DNA from: Pseudomonadota bacterium
Lineage (GTDB): Bacteria; Myxococcota_A; UBA9160; PR03
Direction: 5' to 3'
Assembly (NCBI GenBank): GCA_003576805.1
Contig: QEVM01000008.1
Location: 1 to 52,739, forward strand
DNA length: 52,739 bases
The position numbers were made by a program, and so were the translations under genes. Positions 25,393 to 34,201 of the stretch are shown here, one piece after another; the stretch's first letter is position 1, and each line of letters begins with the position of its first letter. Below the pieces are notes generated by a model that made no database searches, had not been told where the DNA came from, and worked only from the letters and a program-made list of their open reading frames with translations.

Positions 25393-26346
25393 GTGAAGAT
25401 CGGTGTGCTCACCAATCTGCGTGCGGGCAAGAACAACAAGCGCGTCCAGCGCGTGCTCGCCTATCTCGAACGCACGCCCGAGCTGCTCCACGAGGAGACG
25501 CACGACTTCGACCGCGTGCCCGACGTGATGCGCGAGTTCGAGCGCGCCGGCGTGTCGGTGCTCGTGATGAACGGCGGCGACGGCACGCTGCAGCACGCGA
25601 TGACGCATCTGTTCGGCGCGCACGGCCCGGCGTGGCGGCCGATGATCGCGCCGATCCGCGGCGGCCGGACCAACATGGTCGCGAGCGACCTGGGCGCCCA
25701 CCGCGACCCGGTGAAGAGCCTCGAGTCGCTGCTCGCCGCGGCGCGCAGCGGGCGCATCGAGGAGCTGCTCGCGCCGCGTCCGGTGCTGCGCATCGAGCTG
25801 CCCAAGGAGGGCGACGTCCAGTACGGGATGTTCTTCGGTGCGGGCGTGTTGCACCGCGCGGTCGGCCTCGCGCACGAGGCGCTGCCCGAAGAGAAGGTCG
25901 GCGCATGGGGCGCGGGGGTCGTCACCGGCATGCTGGTCGCGCGGGCCGCGATCGGGAAGCTCTCCGGCGTGCTCGTGCCCGACAAGCTGAACCTCACGCT
26001 CGACGGCGACGACGGCGGCGCCGCCGAGGTGATGCTCGCCATGGCGAGCTCGATCGACCGGCTCTTCCTCGGCATGCGCCCGTTCTGGGGGCGCGAGCCG
26101 GCGCCCGTGCGCACCACCTGGATCAACGCCAACGCGAACGGCATCTGGCGCTGCGCGCCCGGCATCCTGCGCGGCCGGCCGCCCGCGATGGTGACGCCCG
26201 CCAACGGCTACCGCAGCGTCAACGTGCACGAGTTCGCGATGCAGCTCGACGCGGGCCTGGTGATCGACGGCGAGCTGTTCGGGCCGGTGCCCGACCGCAT
26301 CGTGCGCGTGTCGGCGCTCGAGAACGTCCCCTTCCTCCGTGCCTGA
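25393..26346 (+). CDS. Diacylglycerol kinase-like lipid kinase
   Basis: 317 residues, GTG start with GGAGGAG upstream. IGVLTNLRAGKNNKR is the N-terminal nucleotide loop, LVMNGGDGTLQHAM contains the GGDGT signature of the DAGK/sphingosine-kinase catalytic domain, and PIRGGRTNMVASDLG is the following conserved block. It should phosphorylate a lipid hydroxyl, for example diacylglycerol to phosphatidate. The usual NPxSG motif is replaced by NLRAG, and GGRTN stands where GTGND is normal, so the lipid acceptor may be unusual. It overlaps the next gene by 8 bases. Confidence 0.85.
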   Translation: MKIGVLTNLRAGKNNKRVQRVLAYLERTPELLHEETHDFDRVPDVMREFERAGVSVLVMNGGDGTLQHAMTHLFGAHGPAWRPMIAPIRGGRTNMVASDLGAHRDPVKSLESLLAAARSGRIEELLAPRPVLRIELPKEGDVQYGMFFGAGVLHRAVGLAHEALPEEKVGAWGAGVVTGMLVARAAIGKLSGVLVPDKLNLTLDGDDGGAAEVMLAMASSIDRLFLGMRPFWGREPAPVRTTWINANANGIWRCAPGILRGRPPAMVTPANGYRSVNVHEFAMQLDAGLVIDGELFGPVPDRIVRVSALENVPFLRA

Positions 26347-27328
26347 AGCCGCCGCCGCGACCGCGCCGGACGCGGCCACGGCGGAGCGGGCGCTGGCGCG
26401 GCTGCTCGAGGCGGAGCTCGCGACGCCGGTGCCGGACGCCGTCGCGGCGATGGCGGACGCGATCCGCGCGCGCCACGGCGACGCCGCGCGCGCGGTGCTC
26501 TTCTACGGCTCGTGCCTGCGGCGCGGCGTCGTCGAGGGCGTGCTCGACTACTACCTGCTCGTCGACGACTACGCGGCGGCGTATGGGAGCCGCTTCCTCG
26601 CGCTGCTCAACCGCGCGCTCCCGCCCAACGTGTTCTACGTCGAGATCGAGCACGCGGGCGGGCGGCTGCGCGCCAAGTACGCCGTGTTCTCGCAGCGCGA
26701 CTTCGCGGCGCGCGCGGGCGGCGGACCGGACGCGCGCGTGTGGGCCCGCTTCTGCCAGCCGGCGCGGCTCGTCTGGTCGCGCGACGACGCGTCGCGCGCG
26801 GACGCCGTCGCGGCGGTGCTGCGCGCGACGCAGACCGCGGCCGCGCAGATGCTGGCGTGGCTGCCGGGCGAGGCGCGCGAGCAGCGCGTCGAGCCGGCGT
26901 CGCTGTGGACGCGCGGCTTCCGCGCGACCTACGGATCGGAGCTGCGCGGCGAGGCGGGCGACACGATCGACGCGCTCTACGCCTCGCAGCCGCAGCGCTA
27001 CGCGCGCGTCGCCGCGCTCGCGCTCGCGAGCGATGCGCGCTTCGACGTGCGCGCGGACGGCGACGCGCTCTGCGTCGCGTCGGACCCCGCCTGGCGCGCG
27101 GCCGCGCGGCGCGCGTGGTCGCTGCGGCGGCGCGCCGCGAAGGCGCTCACCTTCCTGGGCCTGCTGAAGACGACGCTCACCTTCGACGACTGGGTGTCGT
27201 ACGCGCTCTGGAAGCTCGAGCGCCACAGCGGCCGGCCGGTCGAGGTGACCGAACGGCAGCGCCGTCACCCTTTCGTGTATGGCTGGCCGGTGCTGTACCG
27301 CCTGCTGCGCGAGCGCACGCTGCGCTGA
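26339..27328 (+). CDS. Nucleotidyltransferase-like protein (possible Tam41-like)
   Basis: 329 residues from a GTG at 26339, overlapping the lipid kinase by 8 bases. VLFYGSCLRRG followed by LDYYLLVDDY resembles the GS-x(n)-DxD-type core of pol-beta/Tam41 nucleotidyltransferases, with GS and acidic residues spaced as expected. Tam41 makes CDP-diacylglycerol from phosphatidate and CTP, which would be the next step after a diacylglycerol kinase; that link is inference from gene order. The C-terminal half is helical with basic patches (RRAWSLRRRAAK). No signal peptide. I cannot exclude another acceptor. Confidence 0.6.
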   Translation: MPEAAAATAPDAATAERALARLLEAELATPVPDAVAAMADAIRARHGDAARAVLFYGSCLRRGVVEGVLDYYLLVDDYAAAYGSRFLALLNRALPPNVFYVEIEHAGGRLRAKYAVFSQRDFAARAGGGPDARVWARFCQPARLVWSRDDASRADAVAAVLRATQTAAAQMLAWLPGEAREQRVEPASLWTRGFRATYGSELRGEAGDTIDALYASQPQRYARVAALALASDARFDVRADGDALCVASDPAWRAAARRAWSLRRRAAKALTFLGLLKTTLTFDDWVSYALWKLERHSGRPVEVTERQRRHPFVYGWPVLYRLLRERTLR

Positions 27329-27518
27329 GGCCGGCGATCCGCTCCGGCGCGGCGCACGGCCGCGGCAGCGCCCGCGCGCGTTTGCTGGCGAGCCCCCATG
27401 CGCTCGCTTACTCTCGGCCCGCCTCACCCACGGGGTTCTCCTTTTCGAACCGCACCGGTACGCCGACGTCCCGCCATCGCTCGGTCCGCCGGCTGCGCTC
27501 CAACCGTCGGACCCGCGC

Positions 27519-29780
27519 GTGACACAGGAGACATCGCAAGCCCAGCCCGTGCGCGCGCGGTCTCCGCGGCTCGGCCGCAGGCTGACCCGGTACGTCGCGG
27601 CCGAGCTGTGGTTCCCGACGCTGTTCACGCTGCTCGGGCTCACGGTGCTCGCGCTCGCCGTGCAGATGCTCTCGCTCTCGGATCTCGCGATCAATCGCGG
27701 CCTCGCGTTCGGCGACGTCGCGGGCCTCGCGATCTATCACGTGCCGCCCGCGATCGGGCGCAGCCTGCCGATCGCGGCGCTGGTCGGCGCCATGATCGGG
27801 CTCGGCCGGCTCTCGGCGGATCGCGAAATCCTCGCGATGCAGGCGGGCGGCATCGAGCCAGGCCGCCAGCTCTTCGCGCCGGTGACGATGGTCGCGCTCG
27901 CGCTCACCGCCGCGGCGCTCGCGGTGTCGCTGCTCGGCACGCCGTGGGCGAGCCGCAGGCTGGAAGCCGAGCTCGACCAGGTCGTCCGCGAGCATCCGGC
28001 GGCTTCGCTGCGCGCGGGCGCGGTGAACGCGTACGGCGACTTCCGCCTCGAGGCGCGCGAGGTGTCGAGCAGCGGCGACGAGCTGCGCAGCGTGCTGCTG
28101 TGGGTGCCGTCGATCGGCGAGACCTTCTTCGCCGAGGAGGCGTCGGTCGCGCCCGAGCCCGGCGGCGGCACGCGCATCACGCTCGACGAGGGCATCCTGC
28201 TGACCGGCACGACGCCGCCCGCCTATCTGCGCTTCCGCCACATGCAGCACGTGCTGCCGCCGGCGAACGAAGCGCGCTCGCCGGTGGATCGGCTCGCGGG
28301 CGTTCCGAACGGCGAGCTGCGCGCGCTCGAGCGCGACGCCGCCCTGCCGTCCGAGCGGCGCGCCGCGTCGGTCGAGTGGCATCGCCGCCTCGCGTTCCCG
28401 CTCGCGACGCTCGGGCTCGCGCTGCTCGCCGTGCCGCTCGCGCTGCGCGGCGGCCAGAAGTCGCGCGCGACCGGTGCGCTCGCGGGCATCGTCGCGACGG
28501 TGCTCTACTTCGCGCTCGTGCAGCTCGGCAACGGCCTGCTGCGGCGGCCCGAGATCCCGGCCGCGACCGTCGTGTGGCTGCCCAACGCGGTGCTCGCGGT
28601 GGTGGCGGCGCTGCTGTGGTCGTCGTTGCTCGGCGGGCCGTCGCGCCCGCGCTGGCGCGCTCGGCGCCGCGCCGCCAGGCAGGTGGAGCCGGGCGCCGAC
28701 GAGCGCACGCGGCGTCTCCCGCTCGACCGCTACGTGCTCGCGCTCTTCGGCGAGACCGCCGTCGCGTGCTTCGCCGGGCTGCTGCTCGCGTTCCTGATCG
28801 GCGACGTGATCGACAACCTCCAGTGGTTCGCCAAGTACGGCTCGACGGTGGGCGAGGTGATGCGCTTCTACGCGGCGCGCGTGCCGGTGCTGGCGTCGCG
28901 CGTCGTCCCGATCGCGCTGCTCGTCGCCGCCGCGCTCACGATGAGCCTGCTCTCCCTGCGCGGCGAGCTGACCGGGATGTGGGCGTGCGGCGTGTCGACG
29001 CTGCGCGCGGTGCGGCCGATCCTCGTGCTGTGCGCGCTGCTCGCGGTCTCGTATCACGCCTTCCACAACGAGCTCGTGCCGCGCGCCAACGCGCGCGCCA
29101 GCTACCTGAAGCGCACGGAGATCAAGAACGGCGCGCAAGGCGCGGTGCGGACCTCGCTCTGGTACCGCAAGGGCAGCCATCTCTACGTCGCGTCGCGGCT
29201 CGATCCGCTCGCGGGCGAGGCCACCGGCGTCACCGTGTACGAGCTGACGCCGCAGTGGCTGCCGAAGAGCCGCACCGACGCCGCCATCGCGCGCCACGTC
29301 GGCGACGGCGTGTGGAGCCTGATCGACCCGCTGCGCGTCGAGGTCGCCGACGGCGACGCGCAGATCGTGGACACCGCCGCGTTCGCCGAGCTCGGCGAGG
29401 ACGTGCCGGCCGAGGTGGACACCTCGCACCTGACGCTGCGCGCTCTGCAGCGCGAGATCCACGAGGTGGAGGCGAGCGGCTACGACGCGACGACGTACCG
29501 CGTGGACCTGCACCAGAAGCTGGCGTCGCCGCTGGCGTGTCTGGTGCTGCCGGCGCTCGCGCTGCTGCTCGCGACGGCGGGCCCGCCGTTCTGGACGCCG
29601 TCGCAGACGCTGGTGCTCTCCGCGCTGCAGGCGATCGGTTACCTGCTGCTCTCCGGCGTCGCAGCTTCGCTCGGATACGGCCGCTTCCTGCCGCCGCTCG
29701 TCGCGGGCTGGGGACCGATCGCACTGCTCTCGGGCACCGTCGGCGTGCTCGCGGTGCGCTCGCGGAGCCAGCGGGGATGA
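27519..29780 (+). CDS. lptFG: LptF-LptG fusion: LPS export permease with two YjgP/YjgQ domains
   Basis: 753 residues from GTG 27519, in one uninterrupted frame. Two homologous halves, each a full YjgP/YjgQ permease: residues ~20-380 (membrane segments, ILAMQAGGIEPG coupling helix, beta-jellyroll, membrane segments) and ~410-750 (DRYVLALFGE, LSLRGELTGMWACGVS coupling helix, jellyroll with REIHEVEASGYD, and final helices). In other bacteria LptF and LptG are separate proteins that pair with LptB ATPase to lift LPS from the inner membrane to the LptC-A-D bridge; here one chain supplies both. A basic linker (RPRWRARRRAARQ, near residue 390) joins them. Stop overlaps the ELM1 start by ATGA. Confidence 0.88.
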   Translation: MTQETSQAQPVRARSPRLGRRLTRYVAAELWFPTLFTLLGLTVLALAVQMLSLSDLAINRGLAFGDVAGLAIYHVPPAIGRSLPIAALVGAMIGLGRLSADREILAMQAGGIEPGRQLFAPVTMVALALTAAALAVSLLGTPWASRRLEAELDQVVREHPAASLRAGAVNAYGDFRLEAREVSSSGDELRSVLLWVPSIGETFFAEEASVAPEPGGGTRITLDEGILLTGTTPPAYLRFRHMQHVLPPANEARSPVDRLAGVPNGELRALERDAALPSERRAASVEWHRRLAFPLATLGLALLAVPLALRGGQKSRATGALAGIVATVLYFALVQLGNGLLRRPEIPAATVVWLPNAVLAVVAALLWSSLLGGPSRPRWRARRRAARQVEPGADERTRRLPLDRYVLALFGETAVACFAGLLLAFLIGDVIDNLQWFAKYGSTVGEVMRFYAARVPVLASRVVPIALLVAAALTMSLLSLRGELTGMWACGVSTLRAVRPILVLCALLAVSYHAFHNELVPRANARASYLKRTEIKNGAQGAVRTSLWYRKGSHLYVASRLDPLAGEATGVTVYELTPQWLPKSRTDAAIARHVGDGVWSLIDPLRVEVADGDAQIVDTAAFAELGEDVPAEVDTSHLTLRALQREIHEVEASGYDATTYRVDLHQKLASPLACLVLPALALLLATAGPPFWTPSQTLVLSALQAIGYLLLSGVAASLGYGRFLPPLVAGWGPIALLSGTVGVLAVRSRSQRG

Positions 29781-31057
29781 GCGGCGAACCGCCGCCGGAT
29801 GCTGCTTGCCAGACCGAAGCCCGGTCGAGATACTCCGCGATGTCGCAATCCAATGGGCGCGGAGGGGGGATGCACGCGGCCCGCGCACGAGGCGCATCCA
29901 GCGCACCCAGTGCTCCTGGCGCAACCGGCGCCGACGTCTCCGGCGCCGACGCAGCCCAGTCGAACGCAACCGACCGCGTACCCCGCGTCTGGCTGCTGAT
30001 GGGCCACCGCGCCGGCGACAACACCCAGGTGCAGGCGCTCGGCGAAGCGCTCGGCTGGCCCTTCGAGGTGAAGCGCTTCGTCTATCACAAGTACGAGCGC
30101 ATCCTGAACCTTCCGTTCATGGCGACGCTGGCGGGCGTCGTGAAGAGCGAGTCGAGCGCGCTCGCGCCGCCGTGGCCCGACCTGATCCTCACGGCGGGCC
30201 GTCGCAACGAGCCGATCGCGCGCTGGATCAAGCGCCAGAGCGGCGGCCGCACCAAGCTCGTGCAGATGGGCCGCCCGTGGGCCGCGCTCGAGCGCTGGGA
30301 CCTGGTCGTGACGACCCCGCAGTATCGCCTGCCGCGCGTGCCCACCGTGCTGCACAACGAGGCCCCGCTGCACCGCGTGACACCGGAGCGGCTCGCCAAG
30401 GCGGCGGCGGAGTGGGGCGGTCGCGTCGCGCACCTGCCGCGGCCCTACGTGACCGTGCTCGCCGGCGGGCCGAGCGGCCCGTATCCCTTCGACGCGGCGG
30501 CCGGCGCGCGGCTGGCGCGCCAGGCGAGCGAGCTGGCGCGGCGCGGCGGCGGCTCGCTGCTCGTGACGACCAGCGCGCGCACGCCCGCCGCCACGATCGA
30601 CGCGCTGTTCCGCAACGTGACGGTGCCGGGGATGCTCTACCGCTGGCGGCGCGACGACCCGGAGAACCCGTTCTTCGGGTTCCTCGCGCTCGCCGACGCG
30701 ATCGTCGTCACCGCCGACAGCGTCTCGATGATGGCGGAGTCGTGCGCGACCGGGCGTCCCGTGCACCTGTTCGACACCGGCGAGGGCAAGACCTCGATGC
30801 GCGAGCCGCCCGCGCCGCCCACCACGCCCGACACGATCTGGCGACACCTCTCGCCCGACTACCTGCAGGCGTGGATCTACCGGCAGACGATGAAGCTCGG
30901 CCCGACGCGCCTCACGCGCGACATCCGCATCGTGCAGCAGCGGCTCGTGGCCTCGGGCCGCGCGGTGTGGCTCGGCGAAGGCGAGCCGTCCGCCGAGCCG
31001 CCGCCGCTCGAGGACGTCCCGCGCGCGGTGGCGCGCGTGCGCGCGCTGTTCGAGTAG
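29777..31057 (+). CDS. ELM1-family protein, copy 1 (putative GT-B glycosyltransferase)
   Basis: 426 residues. The first ~65 are low-complexity Ala/Gly/Ser; the conserved region starts at RVWLLMGHRAGDNTQVQALG. Later blocks are LILTAGRRNEPIARWI, VTVLAGGPSGPYPFD, and TADSVSMMAESCATGRPV, typical of the mitochondrial-fission ELM1 family, whose bacterial members are thought to be GT-B-like transferases of envelope glycans. ATG 29777 overlaps the LptFG stop (ATGA), but later in-frame ATGs (for example 29840 and 29870) could be the true start. It is one of two family copies in the window; coupling to LptFG supports an LPS role. Confidence 0.8.
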   Translation: MSGEPPPDAACQTEARSRYSAMSQSNGRGGGMHAARARGASSAPSAPGATGADVSGADAAQSNATDRVPRVWLLMGHRAGDNTQVQALGEALGWPFEVKRFVYHKYERILNLPFMATLAGVVKSESSALAPPWPDLILTAGRRNEPIARWIKRQSGGRTKLVQMGRPWAALERWDLVVTTPQYRLPRVPTVLHNEAPLHRVTPERLAKAAAEWGGRVAHLPRPYVTVLAGGPSGPYPFDAAAGARLARQASELARRGGGSLLVTTSARTPAATIDALFRNVTVPGMLYRWRRDDPENPFFGFLALADAIVVTADSVSMMAESCATGRPVHLFDTGEGKTSMREPPAPPTTPDTIWRHLSPDYLQAWIYRQTMKLGPTRLTRDIRIVQQRLVASGRAVWLGEGEPSAEPPPLEDVPRAVARVRALFE

Positions 31058-31066
31058 GCGGGTCCG

Positions 31067-31975
31067 CTACGCCGGCTGCGGCTGCAGCGGCGGCGTCTTC
31101 TCCAGCACCTCGAAGGCGTCGTGGCGGATGTGGTTCTGCTTCATCTCGTCGCGCAGCATCGCCTCGGTGACGATCCCGCGCTCGACGCACTCGCGGAGCA
31201 GGCCGAAGAAGAAGCGCTCCTGGTTGCGGTCGGGGTGCCGGTAGTAGCGCCCGAGCAGGCCGTAGTCGCCGAACAGGCGGCGGCGCAGCCGCATCAGCTG
31301 CGTGCCGAACGGAACGCCGTGGAGCTTCTCGCCCGGCACGAAATCCACGGGCAACCCCGTCTTCCACGGCTGCGTCCAGCGCCGCGTCGTGTGCAGCATC
31401 TTGGTCGCCGGCGTCAGCTTGTCGAAGTCGTTCCACTCGTTTTCGAGCAGGCCGATCGACTCGGCCGGCTCGAGGCGCAGGCAGATCCAGTCGCCGTAGT
31501 CGCGCTCGCCGTCGAAGAGCTCCTGGAAGTTCCGCTCGACGTTCCAGTGCTGCAGCTTCGCGCAGTCCATCAGCATGACGCTCGACGCGAAGCAGTTGCG
31601 GCCCTTCGGGAAGGCGCGGCGCCGGCACGAGATCGCCTTGCCGCCCATGTCGCGCGACAGGAGCTCCCACGGATCGGCGATCGCGAAGATGTCGGGATCG
31701 ACGACGACCGCGCGGCCGGCGTAGCCCATCAGCTCGGGCGGCATGAAGCGCAGCGGCGTGAACGACTGGAGATCCTCGATGCGCCACTCGCGCCAGCCGC
31801 CGTCGCGCAGGTACTTCTTGCCTTCGTGCGCGGCGAGGAAGGGGTGGTCCTTCACCTCGATGCGCTTCACGTCGAACGCGTCGTTGTGCTTGGAGGCGCG
31901 GCGCATCGAGTACTCCGCGACCAGCGCTCCCACGATCTGCTTGTGGTTGGTGTGGATGAAGACGGTGGGCTTCAC
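31067..31975 (-). CDS. GT8-like glycosyltransferase, paralog A
   Basis: 302 residues, GTG start with GTGA overlap on the sulfotransferase gene. FIHTNHKQIVGALVAEYSMRR opens a GT-A fold, AVVVDPDIFAI is the metal-binding DxD, and SSVMLMDCAKLQHWNV resembles the GT8 glycogenin-type segment. IRHDAFEVLEKTPPL forms the end. By eye it is clearly related to the protein at 34202-35110, with the same length and long identical stretches (EDLQSFTPLRF, QERFFFGLLREC). Such proteins transfer glucose or galactose to LPS core or glycans. Ends 9 bases from the convergent ELM1 stop. Confidence 0.72.
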   Translation of the reverse strand: MKPTVFIHTNHKQIVGALVAEYSMRRASKHNDAFDVKRIEVKDHPFLAAHEGKKYLRDGGWREWRIEDLQSFTPLRFMPPELMGYAGRAVVVDPDIFAIADPWELLSRDMGGKAISCRRRAFPKGRNCFASSVMLMDCAKLQHWNVERNFQELFDGERDYGDWICLRLEPAESIGLLENEWNDFDKLTPATKMLHTTRRWTQPWKTGLPVDFVPGEKLHGVPFGTQLMRLRRRLFGDYGLLGRYYRHPDRNQERFFFGLLRECVERGIVTEAMLRDEMKQNHIRHDAFEVLEKTPPLQPQPA

Positions 31976-32922
31976 GATCGGGGCTCCTCGGCTCGCGCTC
32001 GCGCCGTCGCGGGCGCGGCGCCGTCGTAGCCGTACAGAGGCGAGAGTCGCTCCGCGACGAGCGCGTCGATCCGCGCGATCTGCTCGTCGTCGAAGTAGTC
32101 GCGGTAGCCGCCGACCTTGGCGCGGCGCACCTTGAAGGAGTCGGGGTTGGACTCGTCCTTCGCCTTCATGCGGCTGCCGGAGAGCCAAAACTTCTTCTCG
32201 CTCTCGAGCTTGCGCATGTTCTCCACCGACGCGTACTCGACCGCGGCGCGCACGGCGGCGTCGTCGTCCGGGCAGCCGAGGAAGCGCACCACGCGCCGCA
32301 GCGTCTCGATCGGATCGGCGCGCATGTCCTCGTAGCGGACGATCAACGCTTCCTTCATCTGCGGGATCTCCTCCGCCCACGCGTTCATGAAGGCGAGGAT
32401 CTTCGGCAGCCCCGACTCGGGCCGCATCACGAAGTCGTGGACGGAGACGTCGGCGCCGTCGTCGGGGTACTGGTTCAACCCCTTCTTGCGCGAGCGCATG
32501 CGGAACTTCCACTGGAAGTACTGCGAGACGGCGGTGTCCTGCGGGTTGCGCACGAGCAGCACGACGCGCTTGTCGCGGAAGTCGCGGCGCGACTCGCCGG
32601 CGCCGGTGTAGTCGCGCAGGTAGTTGTCGTGCGTGAAGAACAGGCGCGGGACCCGCGCGTCCTGCTTGTGGAAGTTGTCGAAGCCGATCAGCCGCTCGCC
32701 GCGCAGGCCGTAGGCGAGCTTCAGATAGCGGCTGATCATCACGCGCAGCCAGGTCCGGCCCGCCTTGCCGTACGACACGATCACCGCGTCGGCGAGGCCG
32801 AGCTTTCGGAACTCCTCGCGGCCGCGCAGCCAGCGCTCGAGCCGGATCCTGCGCTCGGCGGGCATCCAGAATGCGAGCGCCAGGATCACGTGCCGGGAGA
32901 CGGTCTTCCAAACGTTGTACAT
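31972..32922 (-). CDS. Sulfotransferase-domain protein
   Basis: 316 residues from ATG 32922 (GCAGGGA upstream). VSYGKAGRTWLRVMISRYL is the 5'-phosphosulfate-binding loop (PKSGTTW type), and LLVRNPQDTAVSQYFQWKF is the 3'-phosphate-binding motif, so it should use PAPS to sulfate an acceptor hydroxyl. MKEALIVRYEDMRADP is the usual structural segment between them and the end. In an LPS-like locus the acceptor could be a sugar or lipid, but this is inferred only from neighbours. It is followed by, and overlaps, GT8 paralog A. Sulfated LPS is uncommon, so substrate is worth testing. Confidence 0.82.
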   Translation of the reverse strand: MYNVWKTVSRHVILALAFWMPAERRIRLERWLRGREEFRKLGLADAVIVSYGKAGRTWLRVMISRYLKLAYGLRGERLIGFDNFHKQDARVPRLFFTHDNYLRDYTGAGESRRDFRDKRVVLLVRNPQDTAVSQYFQWKFRMRSRKKGLNQYPDDGADVSVHDFVMRPESGLPKILAFMNAWAEEIPQMKEALIVRYEDMRADPIETLRRVVRFLGCPDDDAAVRAAVEYASVENMRKLESEKKFWLSGSRMKAKDESNPDSFKVRRAKVGGYRDYFDDEQIARIDALVAERLSPLYGYDGAAPATARARAEEPRS

Positions 32923-33033
32923 CGCGATTCCCTGCTGCTTCGGGTCGCCGCGCGCGTTGCGAGTTGTCGGGGGGACGGCGCCGGACCGCGGCCGCGCGCG
33001 CAACGTACCAAACGACCTCCCGCGTGCATCCGT

Positions 33034-34083
33034 TCAGCTCCCCGCGGGCGGATCGCTCGCAGCTCCGAACAACGCACGGATGCGCGCCGCGACGAGCGCG
33101 AGCTCGTCGGGCACGTCGCCGCCCGGTGCGCGGAACGGCTCGCCGAGCGGCGCCGCGAGCCCGCGCTCGAAGAGCAGGGCGGGCACCGCCTCGAGATCGC
33201 GCCGGCTCGCGATGCGCCGCCACCAGCGACGGCGCGCGGGCAGGACGCAGACCGCGAGCGGCCGCCCGAGGCGCGCCACCTCGACCAGCATGGTCACGCT
33301 GTCGCTCGTCACGACGAAGCGGTCGGCGAGGCCGAGCAGCGCGAGATACGGATTGTCCGGCGCGTCCGGCGCCCAGCGGAAGAGCTGCGCGCCGGCGGGC
33401 AGCGTCGCCGCGATCGCGTCGGCGACCTCCGCCGGCGTGCGCCGGCTCGTCGTGAAGTAGAGCGTGCCGCCGTCGCTCGTCGCCGCGGCGCGTGCGACCA
33501 GCTCGCGCGCGACGGCGGCGTCGAAGCGCACCGGCTTCGTCGGGCCGCCCACCAGCACCGCCGTCAGCGGCCGCGGCAGCGCCGCGAAGCGATCGGCGAA
33601 GACGCGCGCCGCCGCGTCCACCGCCGCGCGATCGACGCGCATCAACGGCAGGCCGAGGCGCAGCACGTTCGGCTCGTCGCGCACGCGGTACTGCGCGCTC
33701 GCCACGATCAGGTCGAAGCGGTGCGCGAGCCGGCGCGGGCGCCCGACGATCACGAGCTTCGCGGCGCCGCGCGACTGCTCCTGGATCCACAGCGCGACCG
33801 ACGAGAGCCGGCGTCCGATCGTGACCACGAGATCGGGCCACGGCGGCGCGAGCGCGTCGGAGCGCGCGAGGTCGACGTGCGCCAGCGAGGCGCGCACGGG
33901 CGGCTTGCCGAAGCGCCAGCGCTCGTGCATTGCGATGCGTCTCGTTTCGCAAGGCCAGCCGAGCGCGCCCGCGATCGCGAGGACCTGCGCGTTGTCGCCC
34001 GCCTTCTCGCCGAGCACGAGCCACGTGCGCGGCGCGCCGTCGCGCGCCGTGTCGCCGGTCGTGTCTCCCCCACGGGCCTGCAT
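33034..34083 (-). CDS. ELM1-family protein, copy 2
   Basis: 349 residues from ATG 34083 (the frame is open further upstream but lacks homology). The conserved region starts at TWLVLGEKAGDNAQVLAIAG and continues with DLVVTIGRRLSSVALWI, AVLVGGPTKPVRFD, and VTSDSVTMLVEVARLGRPL. These match copy 1 block for block, with clear divergence. Probably another GT-B-like envelope transferase. It is divergent from GT8 paralog B (118-base gap) and separated from the sulfotransferase gene by 111 bases, so it may or may not share its transcript. Confidence 0.8.
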   Translation of the reverse strand: MQARGGDTTGDTARDGAPRTWLVLGEKAGDNAQVLAIAGALGWPCETRRIAMHERWRFGKPPVRASLAHVDLARSDALAPPWPDLVVTIGRRLSSVALWIQEQSRGAAKLVIVGRPRRLAHRFDLIVASAQYRVRDEPNVLRLGLPLMRVDRAAVDAAARVFADRFAALPRPLTAVLVGGPTKPVRFDAAVARELVARAAATSDGGTLYFTTSRRTPAEVADAIAATLPAGAQLFRWAPDAPDNPYLALLGLADRFVVTSDSVTMLVEVARLGRPLAVCVLPARRRWWRRIASRRDLEAVPALLFERGLAAPLGEPFRAPGGDVPDELALVAARIRALFGAASDPPAGS

Positions 34084-34201
34084 GCGCGGACGGAAGCAAA
34101 GGATCGCGCCGCGGTCGAGCGCGCGACACGCGCTGCGTGCCGGCGAGGAGGCGTCCGTTACCTTCCGCCATCCCCGTCGTCCCCCGTGGAGGTGCGTCGC
34201 G

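Noticed and set aside
27382..27414. TTGCTG and TACTCT as promoter of the LptFG gene
   Set aside because: The 21-base spacing is too wide; no better pair is seen in the 190-base gap.
28640..28740. LptF and LptG as two separate genes
   Set aside because: No stop, ribosome site or internal start separates the halves; the linker is continuous.
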